Source: Polytrichum commune (taxonomy: Eukaryota > Streptophyta > Polytrichopsida > Polytrichales > Polytrichaceae). From it: 64,000 bases of DNA. The notes beneath the pieces were generated by a model that saw only the letters and a list, made by a program, of their open reading frames with translations, was not told the DNA's origin and made no database searches. Both the position numbers and the translations under genes were made by a program. The stretch lies in assembly GCA_950295325.1 (NCBI GenBank), contig OX485805.1:11658501-11722500 (forward strand). Reading direction: 5' to 3'. Shown piece by piece: positions 45,840 to 56,416 of the stretch (its first letter is position 1; every line of letters begins with the position of its first letter).

Positions 45840-47770
45840 CAAATTAGTTCAAGTATAGGCTAGAGGGAAGAACTAGGATGAAGTTCATCCCAATCAACGA
45901 AAATAGTTGAACTATAGTCTCAGTAGGAAGTTAGAACTATGGACTTATGGCCATAGGAGGCCCTAGTAGGTAGTTACGAAAACTATCTTCTCCTCGCCTC
46001 CGTAAGAGGGCGGCCAAGGAAGGAGAAGCCAAGCATTTCCTAATAAACTTTGAGCAAATAGTTAAACTATAGAATTTGTCTCCCTCAACCCGCATTTGGG
46101 TGAGGTAAATTGTTAAACTATCTTCCGAGCATACTGAGTGATCCGAGCAGTGATTGCAAGACACTAGGTGCTACTGAAGTTTATTGTTATTTTTTCATTT
46201 TGAGTTATAAAGTATGATGAGAACTGGTCGAACTATCGGTTGTATGGAAAACTATCTTCGATGATTGTGTCAGTGATAAATTGAGAAATTGCAAGTGAGA
46301 TTGTGTGAGAATTGTGGATGAGGGAATGAATTTGAATGCCTGAATGTGAAATTGGATACTTAGACTTGTGAACGTGATAACGATCGACTGAGAAGAAGAT
46401 TGTGAGACAGAGTGTGAGTGAAAGTGAATGAGTTTATGAGGAAAGATCCTGGAATTACGAGAGAGAGTGATAAGGAATGTGAGTAAGTCTGATAAGCAAA
46501 CAGTAAGCGAGTCTGTGAAACGAGAGCAAGTGCAAGAATGAATCACGATGAGTGAGCGAGAAATTGTACATGAAAGAGAACTGCTAAAAAGAGCATGCAA
46601 ACTATTGTCGTATGTGAGAACTGTAATTGAGTAAGAGGGAAAGCTGAAGTAAAATGAGTGAAGGTAATTACCGGGAACAGAGAGAGGGAAAATGAGAGAT
46701 AACTATTAGCGGTCACAAGTGAATGTTAAACAGTTGATGCCAGAGAGCGAACCCTCGATCATAGTTGAATTGATTGGAGTTGTAACTTGTGAAAGAGGAA
46801 GTGATGGAATGAGAGATCACTGAGTGTTGAGAGAAAGAGAAAACTATTGACTGAGATTACGGAGAGTAAGCAGAAAGAAACTATAGTCGAGTCACCCTGA
46901 GAGAGGGTCTGCGAGAGGAAAAGAAGAGGAAGAGCGAGAGGGCCCGACAGAAGGCCAAGAGTCAGCCGAGCGTCCATTGTGGTATTGTGTAACTATTGGC
47001 CATAGTGATACTCCTTGTAGGTTGATAGGAAGCCGAGAGGCCATGAGGCAGGCCATTGTGTGGAATGACTATAGTTGAAATCTAAAATAGGTTGTTGGTT
47101 TTATAATTGAGAAGAATGGAATTTAAGATAGAAATCTCAATCAACCGAGGTGATGAGAAATCACTTCTGATCGGTTGATTAGAGAAATTAGTAAGGATTG
47201 TAAGAGGGATTACGTGTAAGAGGAATAGAATTAACTTTGGTTCATCAATGTTATCTAGGCATAAGTTAATCTCATCTTAATCAAATTTATAATCGATAAC
47301 TAGTCAAGAGGAGAGATCTTTGAGTATGGAATGCGATTTAATCCTTTCAACTATTGTCTTGTGTGTTACCCTGGTTGTTGTTGTTGCAGGTTGTGCAGGG
47401 CGACCAAGACTATAGCTTGACTGATTATGGTTAATTGCATAAGTTGTGAGTAATGATTAAATCCGGAAATAAGGAACGAACAATTGTTTTGTATTGGAAT
47501 TAACCTGGACCAAGTAAGGAAGGAACTGTTTTAAATTGAAGATGCATTGGCCAATGGTTACCAAAAGACAATTGTGATACTCAAAGACTATTGTTCTCTC
47601 TTGACTATTGTTCTACAAAATCACATGACGAGATGGTTACTACCGAGACTGACACACATACCCCACTGAACGGGACATAGTGAGAGGAAACCAAGAGAGA
47701 CAAAGAGAGTGAAAGACATACCAGTCATGTTTTACAGTGAAGATAGCAACCCTTTGGTCTAATTAAGGAA
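45840..47770. other. Purine-rich region with recurrent AACTAT words
   Basis: The hexamer AACTAT or GACTAT occurs about 15-20 times between 45,908 and 47,775, for example near 45,911, 45,936, 45,982, 46,066, 46,116, 46,232, 46,251, 46,602, 46,702, 46,842, 46,880 and 46,992, often as AACTAT(C/A/T)(T/G). The surroundings are GAGAGTG-rich. The minus-strand Ser-rich frames here come from this composition and are not genes. I see no terminal repeats. Confidence 0.45.
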
Positions 47771-49104
47771 CTATGAAGTGACAAATGCCTGTAATAGACA
47801 CCAGTTAAGTCTTCCTTGAGACTCTGTACCCTGGGTTTTTGGGTTATTTAAGTGAGAGCAAAAACTAACTACAATTACATAAGCCACAACTGACTTTGCA
47901 TTTGATAGAGAGGGAATTTCAGAACGAGGCCATGACAATGTCAGGACTTTCGGTGATTCCCACGGCAGCAATAACCGCAAGGACGCTGAGAAGCGCTGGA
48001 AGCAACAGGTGAAAGAAGGAAAAGTAAAACACTTGTTGGCAAAAGAAGCAGGCTATGCGAGAAGAGAAAACAAAAACCTTCGGCGCCCGACTAGAAGAGA
48101 AAACAAAAACCTTCAGCGCCCGACAAAAAAAGAAAACAAAAACCTAGGGATGGGAAGGGAAAAGGGTCCTTGTTACTTTGAGCTGAACGAATCATTTCAT
48201 AATCCTAATACTGCCTCTTTCCCCGACATTACCTTGATACCTTGTACATGGTTCATACTACCCTATAAGGTTGCTAACAAAAATCGTTAATCCTAGTTAA
48301 TCCTAATTTCATCCAATATGAAAACTTATGATATGTAGTATAGTAACACTACCATACAAGTACAATTATTGTATACTTTTTAAAGGCCTTCCATATATGT
48401 ACGTAACTATAAATTATAACATGTATACCATATGTATACGTAATACGGAAATGTCCAAATCAATACCCCTCCTGTGCACTCACGTATACTCGTACATGTT
48501 TAGTACAGTGCACCCCCCGAGACTAATGCACTACAAGAACACTCCTCCTCTATTGAGCGCAATCTTACTAAAGTCACTTGCCTTCTAATCACATAACGTA
48601 CACAATGCTTGTTAGGAGCTTTCTCTCAATCACTCATCAATTTAGATAAAAAAAATTCATGAATTTAGATCAAGGAATCATGGCCTTTAATTCACCGGAG
48701 TAAGTGAAAGCAAAGGCTCTCCTATGGTTATCTTCTAATATCACTTCATTACTTAAATTTGTATCAATCCAAATCATATTGCAATCCTACTCCACTCATA
48801 TCAAATACTTCACTTGGCTAAGTTAACCAATTATGATATCTACATAAACATTATCATGTTCAATCAAGAAGAGATATTTGATATCTTTCTCCACTTAAAA
48901 GCAGTAGGTCCATGGATTAAATAAATCACAACTACAATCAATCAAATGACCATGGATGAACCACTCGAACTCTGCACACGCCATTGAATGCATCTCCATT
49001 ATATTGTAGAATGTCACCACAATCTAACCTTGGTAGTACCGGTCATTTAAAGATTTTTTGTGAGCAATATCTCCTCACAAGTCATTCACAAGAAGCACAA
49101 GTAG
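47771..49104. other. Intergenic; nothing convincing
   Basis: No supported gene. Near 48,060-48,150 a 33-bp unit ending AGAGAAAACAAAAACCTTC is repeated two to three times in tandem with CGGCGCCCGAC between, creating a short Lys/Asn-rich frame that is not a gene. Confidence 0.5.
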
Positions 49105-49672
49105 TCAATTGACCACAAAGCACCACTACATTGGTTGTCTTCTATTCACTCAGACAACATGGATTGACACAATCTCATAGTTTTCTTTCCCCCCCCCCCC
49201 ATCACATTCACCCCATACTCAATCGTTTTTATACATCACAATACTCTCTATCTAAACTAAATTCAAAGAAGTTCCCAAAGTGATTTCGAGGTAATCAACG
49301 TGAACTTATAACTCGAGTCCTCAAATAAACAACAGTTCACTCCAAGGTGTCATTTGGTCTGTTCTTCTTGTTCTCCATATTCTATTGAACAACTTTCCAT
49401 CTGCAAATTCGTGTTGCACTAGCAAATCTACAATTAAAAAAAAATCATCAACAAAAATTCTACTAAAAATTGGACCTACACTTTCTAGAACACATAAGTC
49501 CTTCGATAGTGTTCATTGCGGAGTGTGGAGTAGTAGTTGATGAAGTTTGCAGACTTAGTCCAATCTCTTTCAAACACGTGTGTATTTGATGTTTGTTCTT
49601 TGATCCTCGCCCTAGCGATACACCAATCAAATATAGGTGTCCGATTAAGAAAAGTAAGATCATAACACCCTC
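49105..49672. repeat. Long dispersed repeat, inverted partner of 59.0-59.56 kb
   Basis: About 570 bp matching the reverse complement of 59,002-59,560 throughout, for example TGATTTCGAGGTAATCAACG, CACTTTCTAGAACACATAAG, CCAATCTCTTTCAAACACGT and AGATCATAACACCC. It carries an extra C12 run at 49,189-49,200. The distal part belongs to the R2 family. Non-coding. Confidence 0.8.
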
Positions 49673-51053
49673 ATATTTTAGCATTTCCTTTACGTTGTCG
49701 ATCGAGTCTTAGCAAATCCCCACAAATCCAGATTGGAAGTAATCGTAGTCGAAACCGTCAAGGTACAGTATGCCTAGATTTGTGCCACGTTAATCTGAGC
49801 CCTGAAATCCTCTCCTACATTGTTATTTATTGAGCGTTTAATTTAGCCCCAAACTCAAGTAGAAGATCGCTGGCTCTCATGACCCCCAAACAGGTCACCT
49901 GAATGTATGCAAGATCTTGGAGACGTTCGATCTAAATTTGGCTCCTCAGTGATGTAATTTACACGTCAACTTATAGAGCAAGTCTAACACAGTACTTACT
50001 AGGGAGCATCTTTTAAGGCTTTTAAGGCTTTTATATTGGGAGGTCAACCCTCTCTCAAGGGGATGTGGGCCCTCATACTAATCCCGCAACTCCAGTAAAC
50101 GGATGCAAACAGCCTTTGAATCACTTAACCCTAAATCCCCGAGAGATCCAAGGTGACCGATTGTTTAGGGTTTTTGATCCGAATGAGACCTTCTCACTTT
50201 TTCATGGAGGTTTTTTTTTTTGGTCAAAGGTAATTGATTTCATTTTGCAGCCAACGCTCTAAATTTCATTGGATTTGGACGAAACCTTGGTTTTGTGGTA
50301 ATTTTTAAAGTCATCTAGTGTTATGGTTTTCATTGGATTTGGATTAAACCTCATGATATACCAGGGAATGTGTCAGATAAGCAAACGGCACTCGTATGTG
50401 TTTGGAAAGCTATGGAAAAAATGCAAGGATTTAGTTTATTTATGTTTCATATATCTATAGTTGGAATGGGTGATTGGAGTTTTTGAAGTTACTTAAAAAA
50501 AAATCATGTAAGATTGGACGTAAAACGGAGTGCTAAACATTGCAAGGGCTCTCTAAAAATCACATTTGGGGGAAAATACAAATTTCAAACCTCAAAGGAT
50601 CACAATTTAATTGAAAATCTTATGTAAAAAGTGTCATCCCTATTGGATCTCATCCCGTCATTCATTTGATGACGTTAGTAGGGTTAGAGTTTGTTTTCAA
50701 TCATCTACCCCGTCCATTATACGTTCACATATGTATTAGTTTCTCATTCATGTTGCCACGTGAACAATTAATAGCTCATACAAAGAATAATATCATATCC
50801 GAACAATTGGATGCTCAAAAAACACTTATGGATTGAGTCCTAAATTACCTCTCTTAGACACATTGATTTGAGGCTAATTTCTAGGAGAATGGTGCTTAAG
50901 GCCCCGAATCACCTGACCCTAACTCCATGATTTAAAGCTTTGAGAACATCCTTTGGTAATGGCTTTCCACACAGTAGTACTTAACCACTGCCGAACCTAC
51001 ATGGCACGGGTTAAAACCCAGTCTAAAAATCCCAAGCCCTAGGGTTCACTTAA
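49673..51053. other. Intergenic; nothing convincing
   Basis: No supported gene or bounded repeat. Some TTCATTGGATTTGGA words are duplicated near 50,260 and 50,328. Confidence 0.45.
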
Positions 51054-51555
51054 GGGCCACTTCACACACGAGCCGAGAGCCGTGACCATGAAGTTGTGAC
51101 AGCCCAAAAGAAAGTGTCCAAAGGTTGTCCCAAGACACTTCCAAAATCATGTAGTGTGGTCACGGATTCTGAAGTGTTGTGTGAAGCCATATGTGACCGG
51201 GCCCTCAACCAAATGCTATTTCAATAAATTTATATTCATGCAGATCCTCAACCATGAGAAAATAGAATAAATCAACGGTTGTGAGCATTGGGAGTGCCAT
51301 GGTGTCTTGGTTTTGTGTTCGGCCTACTTGCAAGAAATGGTTTTTCAAAATAGTCTGAGTGACCATGAAACATGGTCCATTTGATGCCATGTAGGAATCC
51401 ATGTAGACTTTACATCCATCTTGCATGCACTTACTCAAGTGGTCCCTCAAGCGTAATGTGAAGTGACGAACTTGGACCGGGTCCGGCTTTTCCACCAATG
51501 AGAGTGCTTGAAGTGTAATGGTCACGGGCTCTCAGTCTCATGTTTGTGGTGGCCC
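51054..51555 (-). mobile_element. T1 Harbinger-type MITE, copy 2
   Basis: Left GGGCCACTTCACACACGAG, right CTCATGTTTGTGGTGGCCC (inverted, a few changes), 502 bp. Flanked by TAA at 51,051-51,053 and 51,556-51,558. The right-hand TAA is also the left target duplication of the Harbinger element that follows directly. Confidence 0.9.
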
Positions 51556-51894
51556 TAAGGGGCGGTTTACACTATGGACCATGAAGTCCTCCCACGTAAG
51601 AGGCCTATTTTGCGTGGGACGACTTCCATGGTCCGAGTTACTAAAATATTAGTTTTCATGGTTCATGGGCCCTTCACTAGGTGTAAAGGTGTAAACCGAA
51701 TGTGGACCATGAAGAATGACCATGCACCAAAAAATGGAGGTGCTGATTTTTTTAATATTAAAAAAAATGCAGTTTTTGGAAAAAGTCAAATTTGACCATT
51801 CTCTTCACTTCTATTGACTTCTCTTCTCTTCACTTCTTTTTTCTTCATTTGTCTTCTAGTTTTCGCTTGCTTGAACCTAAAATTTTAGCAAGCA

Positions 51895-53133
51895 ATGGAG
51901 GAGAGGAGGAGGACATTTGTTTTGCTTTTAGGATTGTATATATTTTTGTACATGCTCGTAAAGCATGTGATAGACATTCAAGCGCTAATTTTGCAAGGAG
52001 AATGGGAGAAGTTAGCAATTTTGAGCTTGGTTTATGAAAATATGGGGTATAAAGAGGGGAGTACATGGAGTCAAGAACGGATGATTGGATTCGTAGACCG
52101 CTTATTGTTTGGTTCGTGAACGGAGAATGAATTTAGAAAGCGAACCCGAGTGACACACAATACATTTAGATTTTTGTGTGAGATGTTAGGTCCGTATTTG
52201 AAAAAAAAATACTCAATTTAGGGCTATGGTGTCGGTGCAAGATAGGATAGCAATGTCATTGCATCGGTTGGAAAGTGGTGATGGATTGCAAACCATAGGC
52301 GACTTGTATGGAGTGCACAAAAATACATTATCAATAGTAGTGAGGGAGTTTTGTAGAGTGGTTAGAAAACATCTACAACCGGTTTTTATAAAAATTATGA
52401 GCAAATCACATTTTAGAATTTTAGCTTCGAGATTTAAAAAATTACACGACATTCCTTATATCTTAGGTGCAATAGATGGATCACATATTCATATTTTAGT
52501 CTCTCTAATTGGCGGACAAGATTATTACTGCAGAAAGTCATTTCATTCAACAATTATGCAAAGAATTGTCGGACCAGATTGTATGTTTTGGAATTATGAG
52601 TTCAGGTGGGTAAGAAGTCTTCACGACTAAGCGTATTTCAAGTTACAAGAATCGGACGTGGATGTATAGAAGGTAAATTTCAGCCGTACAAACTTATAGG
52701 GGATGTAGCATATCCGGTTCGGCCATGGATGTATTGTCCGTTTAAAGGCGGGAAAACAACACTATCCGGGAAGGACGCTAATTGGAATTTCATTTAATCT
52801 TCAACTAGGATGTGTGTAGAGAAAGCATTTGGGATATTAAAGGGTAGGTGGAGGGTGATAATGAAGCGATGCGAAGTGCATTTGCGGAATATACCGGATA
52901 TTATAGTCACTTGTGTAGTGTTGCATAATTTGTGCATTGTGAACAAAGAAGACATAGAAGAACATTGGATAGTGGAGGCAAAAAATAAATTGAGTAGAAA
53001 GATTGGTGAGGGAGAAATACGAGAAGGTAGTGAATTATTGGGCGAAAGGCCTGGAATTGCTAAAAAAAAGAGGAGGATGTTAGCCACCGAAGATGCTCCA
53101 ATTGCAGATGAACTAAATGATGAAGAAACATAA
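51895..53133 (+). pseudogene. Harbinger DDE transposase (ORF1), frameshifted
   Basis: ATG at 51,895 opens a frame with LVKHVIDIQALILQGEWEK. A stop at 52,117-52,119 and an A9 run at 52,201-52,209 break the frame. The core resumes at 52,226-52,630 with YILGAIDGSHIHI, holding the first Asp (codon 52,475-52,477), then MFWNYEF and the SLHD motif with the second Asp (52,625-52,627), followed directly by a stop. A third piece, 52,810-53,133, holds CVEKAFGILKGRWR with the catalytic Glu (52,819-52,821) and VLHNLCIV. All three acidic residues of the DDE triad remain, so the damage is recent compared with the relics at 17 and 39 kb. The normal product cuts and rejoins element ends together with ORF2. 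Confidence 0.9.
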
Positions 53134-53529
53134 ATTTTTTTATTAAAAAAAAACGAGAAGACAAATGACCTTATGCGGGAAGCCACAGTAATGCACGAAT
53201 TAATGGTAGAAAGTTTGTGGCAATACAAACTAAGACATAAATCAACTATAGTAGACAGTGATAGTGAAATTGAGTAGCTAGAATTTTTCTAGGAATGCAA
53301 CAAAATTTCTGTCCATGTTCTTCAGAATATTTGTGGATTCCTAGAATGAGGAAAGAAGAGCCCATGAATTACCAACAACTTGTTATAGCAAAAATTCTAT
53401 ATTCTCTTGAATTTTCTTTTTCTTATTTTGTGTGGAAGTTGTTGTTGAGTTTGATGTTGTAATAGTTGTTGTCTGAGATGGAGGAGTAGACATAATGACA
53501 TCTTCAAGAATTGATTCTGTAGCATTTGC

Positions 53530-54614
53530 TAGAATCTGGTTGCGTACACTTGCAGTGTTGCCATGTCACTCGTTTATTTCAGTGAACCACCTGCATTCTT
53601 GATGTCTGTCTGCACCTGAAATTTCATTAGATTTTTTATCATTTCTGTAATTACTTAGAATGGATTTGAATTTTTTTTTACAAGACAGCCAAGACTTGTT
53701 GAACCCTTTGATTGCAGCTACCAGCCAAATTTGTAGTTTGAGCCATGCGTTAACACCTGTAAAAATCCAATCAAAAATATTGTAGAAGAATGTCAAACTG
53801 AAATGTCAAAACATCATAAACTAGGTAAGTAAGTAATGTATATGAACGAAGTAATTGAAAGCAATGTCAAATAAATTGGATTGGAGTAGTGATAGGTGAA
53901 TGAGGGACGGAAGGCTTTGCTCGAAATCGAGCCGGGTTCAATTCCTCTCGAGCGCAAGGCGCCCACAAATCTCGGAAACCGTGAACGCCCCTGCGGCAAC
54001 AGCCGACCCGGTTTTGGGGGAGGGGGACATAGGGGCCTACGGCCAAGGCCAAGGCCTTCTACGGCCCATCATACGGCATCATACAAAACATTCAAGGTTT
54101 TCAAGGTTTTTGTTTTTATTCAAAAAAATTGTACTTATCTGAAAAATTTACCTTGTTTGTTTGACAATTTTGCAAACTCTTCTTCCATTTCTTCTCAAAT
54201 AGCAATAAGCTAATGAACCTCAAAGTCCTTCCACTTCATTCTTTCTATTTCTTCTTCATCTGATTCTCCAACTTCTATAACATCCGCTTTCCTCACCTTC
54301 TTTGATTCTTCTTTTGTTGTGCGACCCCTCTTCTTTCCAACCATTCTTTTTTTTCCTACTTCTTCCTTGTCTTCAAAAATTCCAACTTCAATAATGAAAA
54401 GAGGATGGTGAATTACATGAGGATGAATTCTAGGAGGAGGAGGAGGAAATGCACTGAAAGAAGATGGAAGCAAACTAGGTCTCTGTAGCATTTATGAAAT
54501 TGAATAATGAGGTCTGAAAATTGGAGCTGCCATTTCTTGTATCCACTCATAATTTTGTGACCACTCTTCTTGTGACTCTCTTTGTGATCCCCCATCACCG
54601 CCATAACCCTTCAT
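53530..54614 (-). pseudogene. Harbinger ORF2 (Myb/trihelix-like), disrupted
   Basis: ATG at 54,614-54,612 opens a frame with Gly/Gln/Glu-rich residues. It stops, resumes at 54,491-54,210 with a proline-rich part and a Lys/Glu-rich GKKRGRTTKEESKKVRK segment, and reappears at 53,796-53,566 with SWLSCKKKFKSILSNYRNDK. That last block resembles the helix of the Myb/SANT-like proteins that accompany Harbinger transposases and help them bind DNA. Between the last two parts sits a GC-rich segment (about 53,890-54,085). Order and orientation fit the family. The remaining similarity is modest. Confidence 0.65.
53890..54085. other. GC-rich segment inside Harbinger ORF2
   Basis: About 195 bp of GC-rich DNA within the AT-rich ORF2 region. 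It contains GGGTTCAATTCCTC (like a tRNA B box), CGGCAACAGCCGACCCGG, and GGCCTACGGCCAAGGCC repeated words. It could be a tRNA-related SINE fragment, a captured host segment or part of an intron. No clear A box, poly(A) or target duplication was found. Confidence 0.4.
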
Positions 54615-55227
54615 TTTCTACATCAAAAATATCACACATTACTAGATGAAGTAGACCAAAACAGTGATGAAACGAACAAATACAAACAATCAATTTCTTG
54701 CAAAAAAACGGTTGCAAAAACGGGCCTTTTCTACTGTGTTTTCAACCATAACGGAAATATGTATTTACATTGTTACAACCTTTTAACTCGAGCCGAAGAA
54801 AATCATTAAAAAATCCAAAAAAAAATCATTAAAACGACATTTTTCTGACATGGGCCCTTGTTGTTTTTCCCATACCACCTCTTTTGCTTGTCCCAGCGGA
54901 AAACCCGTTGGACCATGGCAGTGGTTAGAGTAGGCTCAAAAAAAATTTGTGGACCTTAACCTCCGTGGTCACTCGGCCATTTTTTCCCTGGTGTAAACCC
55001 AAGTCGTCCCGGGACGACTTCAACGTCCAATCAGATCGCTTAGACGGCCGTGGGACGACTTCATGGTCCATAGTGTAAACCGCCCCTAAGACTCCAACTT
55101 CCTTCCTGTATAACTTAGGCCTCCAATACTACCAAGTCTAGGTGCTCTCATTGGCCAAACTGTGGTATTAGCTAACAGTGGAAAAGAGCCTTCGTTATCT
55201 TTAAGCCATAGCAGTTACGAGGTCTTA

Positions 55228-55726
55228 GGGTCACTTCACACACGAGCCAAGAGCCGTGACCACGAATTTGTGAGAGCCCAAAAGAAAGTGTCCAAAGGGC
55301 GTCCCAACACACTTCCAAAATCATGTAGTGCGGTCACGGACCTTCAAGTGTAGTGTGAAGTCATATGTGACCATGCCCTCAACCAAATGGTATTTCAATG
55401 CATTTCTATTTGTGAAGGTCCTCACACATGATAAAATAGAATAATTCAACGGTTGGGAGCGTTCAGAGTGCCACAATCTCCCGGTTTTGTGTTAGTCCTA
55501 CCTCTAAGAGGTGGTTTTTGAAAATAGTCCAAGTGACCATGAAACATGATCCATTCGACACCACATAGGAATCCATGTAGACTTTACATATATCTTGCAT
55601 TCACTTACTCCGTTGGTCCCTCAAGTGTAGTGTGAAGCGAACTTGGACCGCCTCCGCCTTTTCCACCAATGAGCGTGCTTCAAGTGTACTGGTCACATGC
55701 CCTCAGTCTCGTGTGTGAAGTGGCCC
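55228..55726 (-). mobile_element. T1 Harbinger-type MITE, copy 3
   Basis: Left GGGTCACTTCACACACGAG, right CTCGTGTGTGAAGTGGCCC, 499 bp, flanked by TTA at 55,225-55,227 and 55,727-55,729. Closely matches copy 2 in the same orientation; the two copies flank the Harbinger element. Intact ends and a clean duplication make this the best T1 reference. Confidence 0.93.
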
Positions 55727-56098
55727 TTAGCACCAACGGCCTAAACTCCGGCAACTCACCCCCACTAGCTCAGTCCAGTCCAGTACAAAACGCCTTACCG
55801 GAACTCACAAATTCATCCACGCAACCACCCACAAACTCAAAACAAGAAAAGAAACGAAACGAAACGAAAAGAAAAACCAGCGTCAGGTAATCCGACATGA
55901 ATTTGAGCCCATTCGCCCTACCCCTGCTCAAGCATCCCCTTGGTGCATAGTGAGGTTTACTGCCTACCTTGTGGTGGATGGACTCTTGTTTGTCAAAAAC
56001 CAACACACTCAATTCGACTACAGCCCACAACGATGGCCAACCCGGCGAAATCTCGGCCCTTCGCCGGCGCACTCGCCTTTCACTCCGTCCCCAAGAAC
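55727..56098. other. Intergenic; short repeats only
   Basis: Contains a (GAAAC)n-like run near 55,852-55,875. A TGAATTTGAGCCCATTCGCC block near 55,898 recurs with changes near 59,620 (TGAATTTGAGTCCATTGGCC), followed in both places by a CCCCTTG...GTGG...TACTACCTA-like order, so a further dispersed repeat is likely. Overlapping short frames are not genes. Confidence 0.5.
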
Positions 56099-56416
56099 TA
56101 AGGTAGAGGGGCCCTTTCCCGCTTGGGTCCTTAAACCACTCACTAGACCTATCCAAACAAGAGGTACATTATAGCTTCCAACCTCAAATTTCTATGTAAT
56201 CATGGTGTACATTTTTGGGGTGAGTGGTTTTGGGTACCCCTATGAGTTCTCCTTCCAAAATTCATAACTAATTCAATATTAATCCAAAATTAATTATTCC
56301 AATTGGTCCAATTTCCAATGTACTTTGCACATCTTCCAAGATTGATTCCCCCTTAATGACTCCCCAATGAACATGCCAATCTGAAATTTCAAGCGGGAAA
56401 GGGCCCCTCTACCTTA
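56099..56416. mobile_element. MITE with perfect 27-bp terminal inverted repeats
   Basis: TAAGGTAGAGGGGCCCTTTC, then CCGCTTG (56,099-56,125), is exactly complementary to 56,390-56,416. Total length 318 bp with an AT-rich non-coding centre. Perfect ends imply recent insertion. The direct flanks do not show an obvious duplication, so the superfamily is unassigned. Confidence 0.85.

Larger units (their letters stand above)
51559..55086 (+). mobile_element. PIF/Harbinger DNA transposon, 3,528 bp, both ends intact
   Basis: The left end GGGGCGGTTTACACTATGG, then ACCATGAAGTC, is matched in inverted form at the right end over 38 bp with one mismatch. TAA flanks both sides (51,556-51,558 and 55,087-55,089), the standard 3-bp PIF/Harbinger duplication. 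Inside are a plus-strand DDE transposase ORF (broken) and a minus-strand Myb/trihelix-like ORF, the usual convergent two-ORF layout. The decamer GGGACGACTT or its complement recurs at both subterminal zones and may bind the element's proteins. The element is no longer autonomous by sequence, but its ends look functional. Confidence 0.93.

Noticed and set aside
46205-46977. Ser/Leu-rich minus-strand frames
   Set aside because: They are the translation of a GAGAGTG-rich tract, with no domain and no splice context.
45840-47770. LTR retrotransposon
   Set aside because: No terminal direct repeats, primer-binding site or reverse-transcriptase motifs were seen; no pol-like frame exists anywhere in the window.
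53920-53965. tRNA gene with B box GGGTTCAATTCC
   Set aside because: No matching A box or acceptor stem at proper distance.
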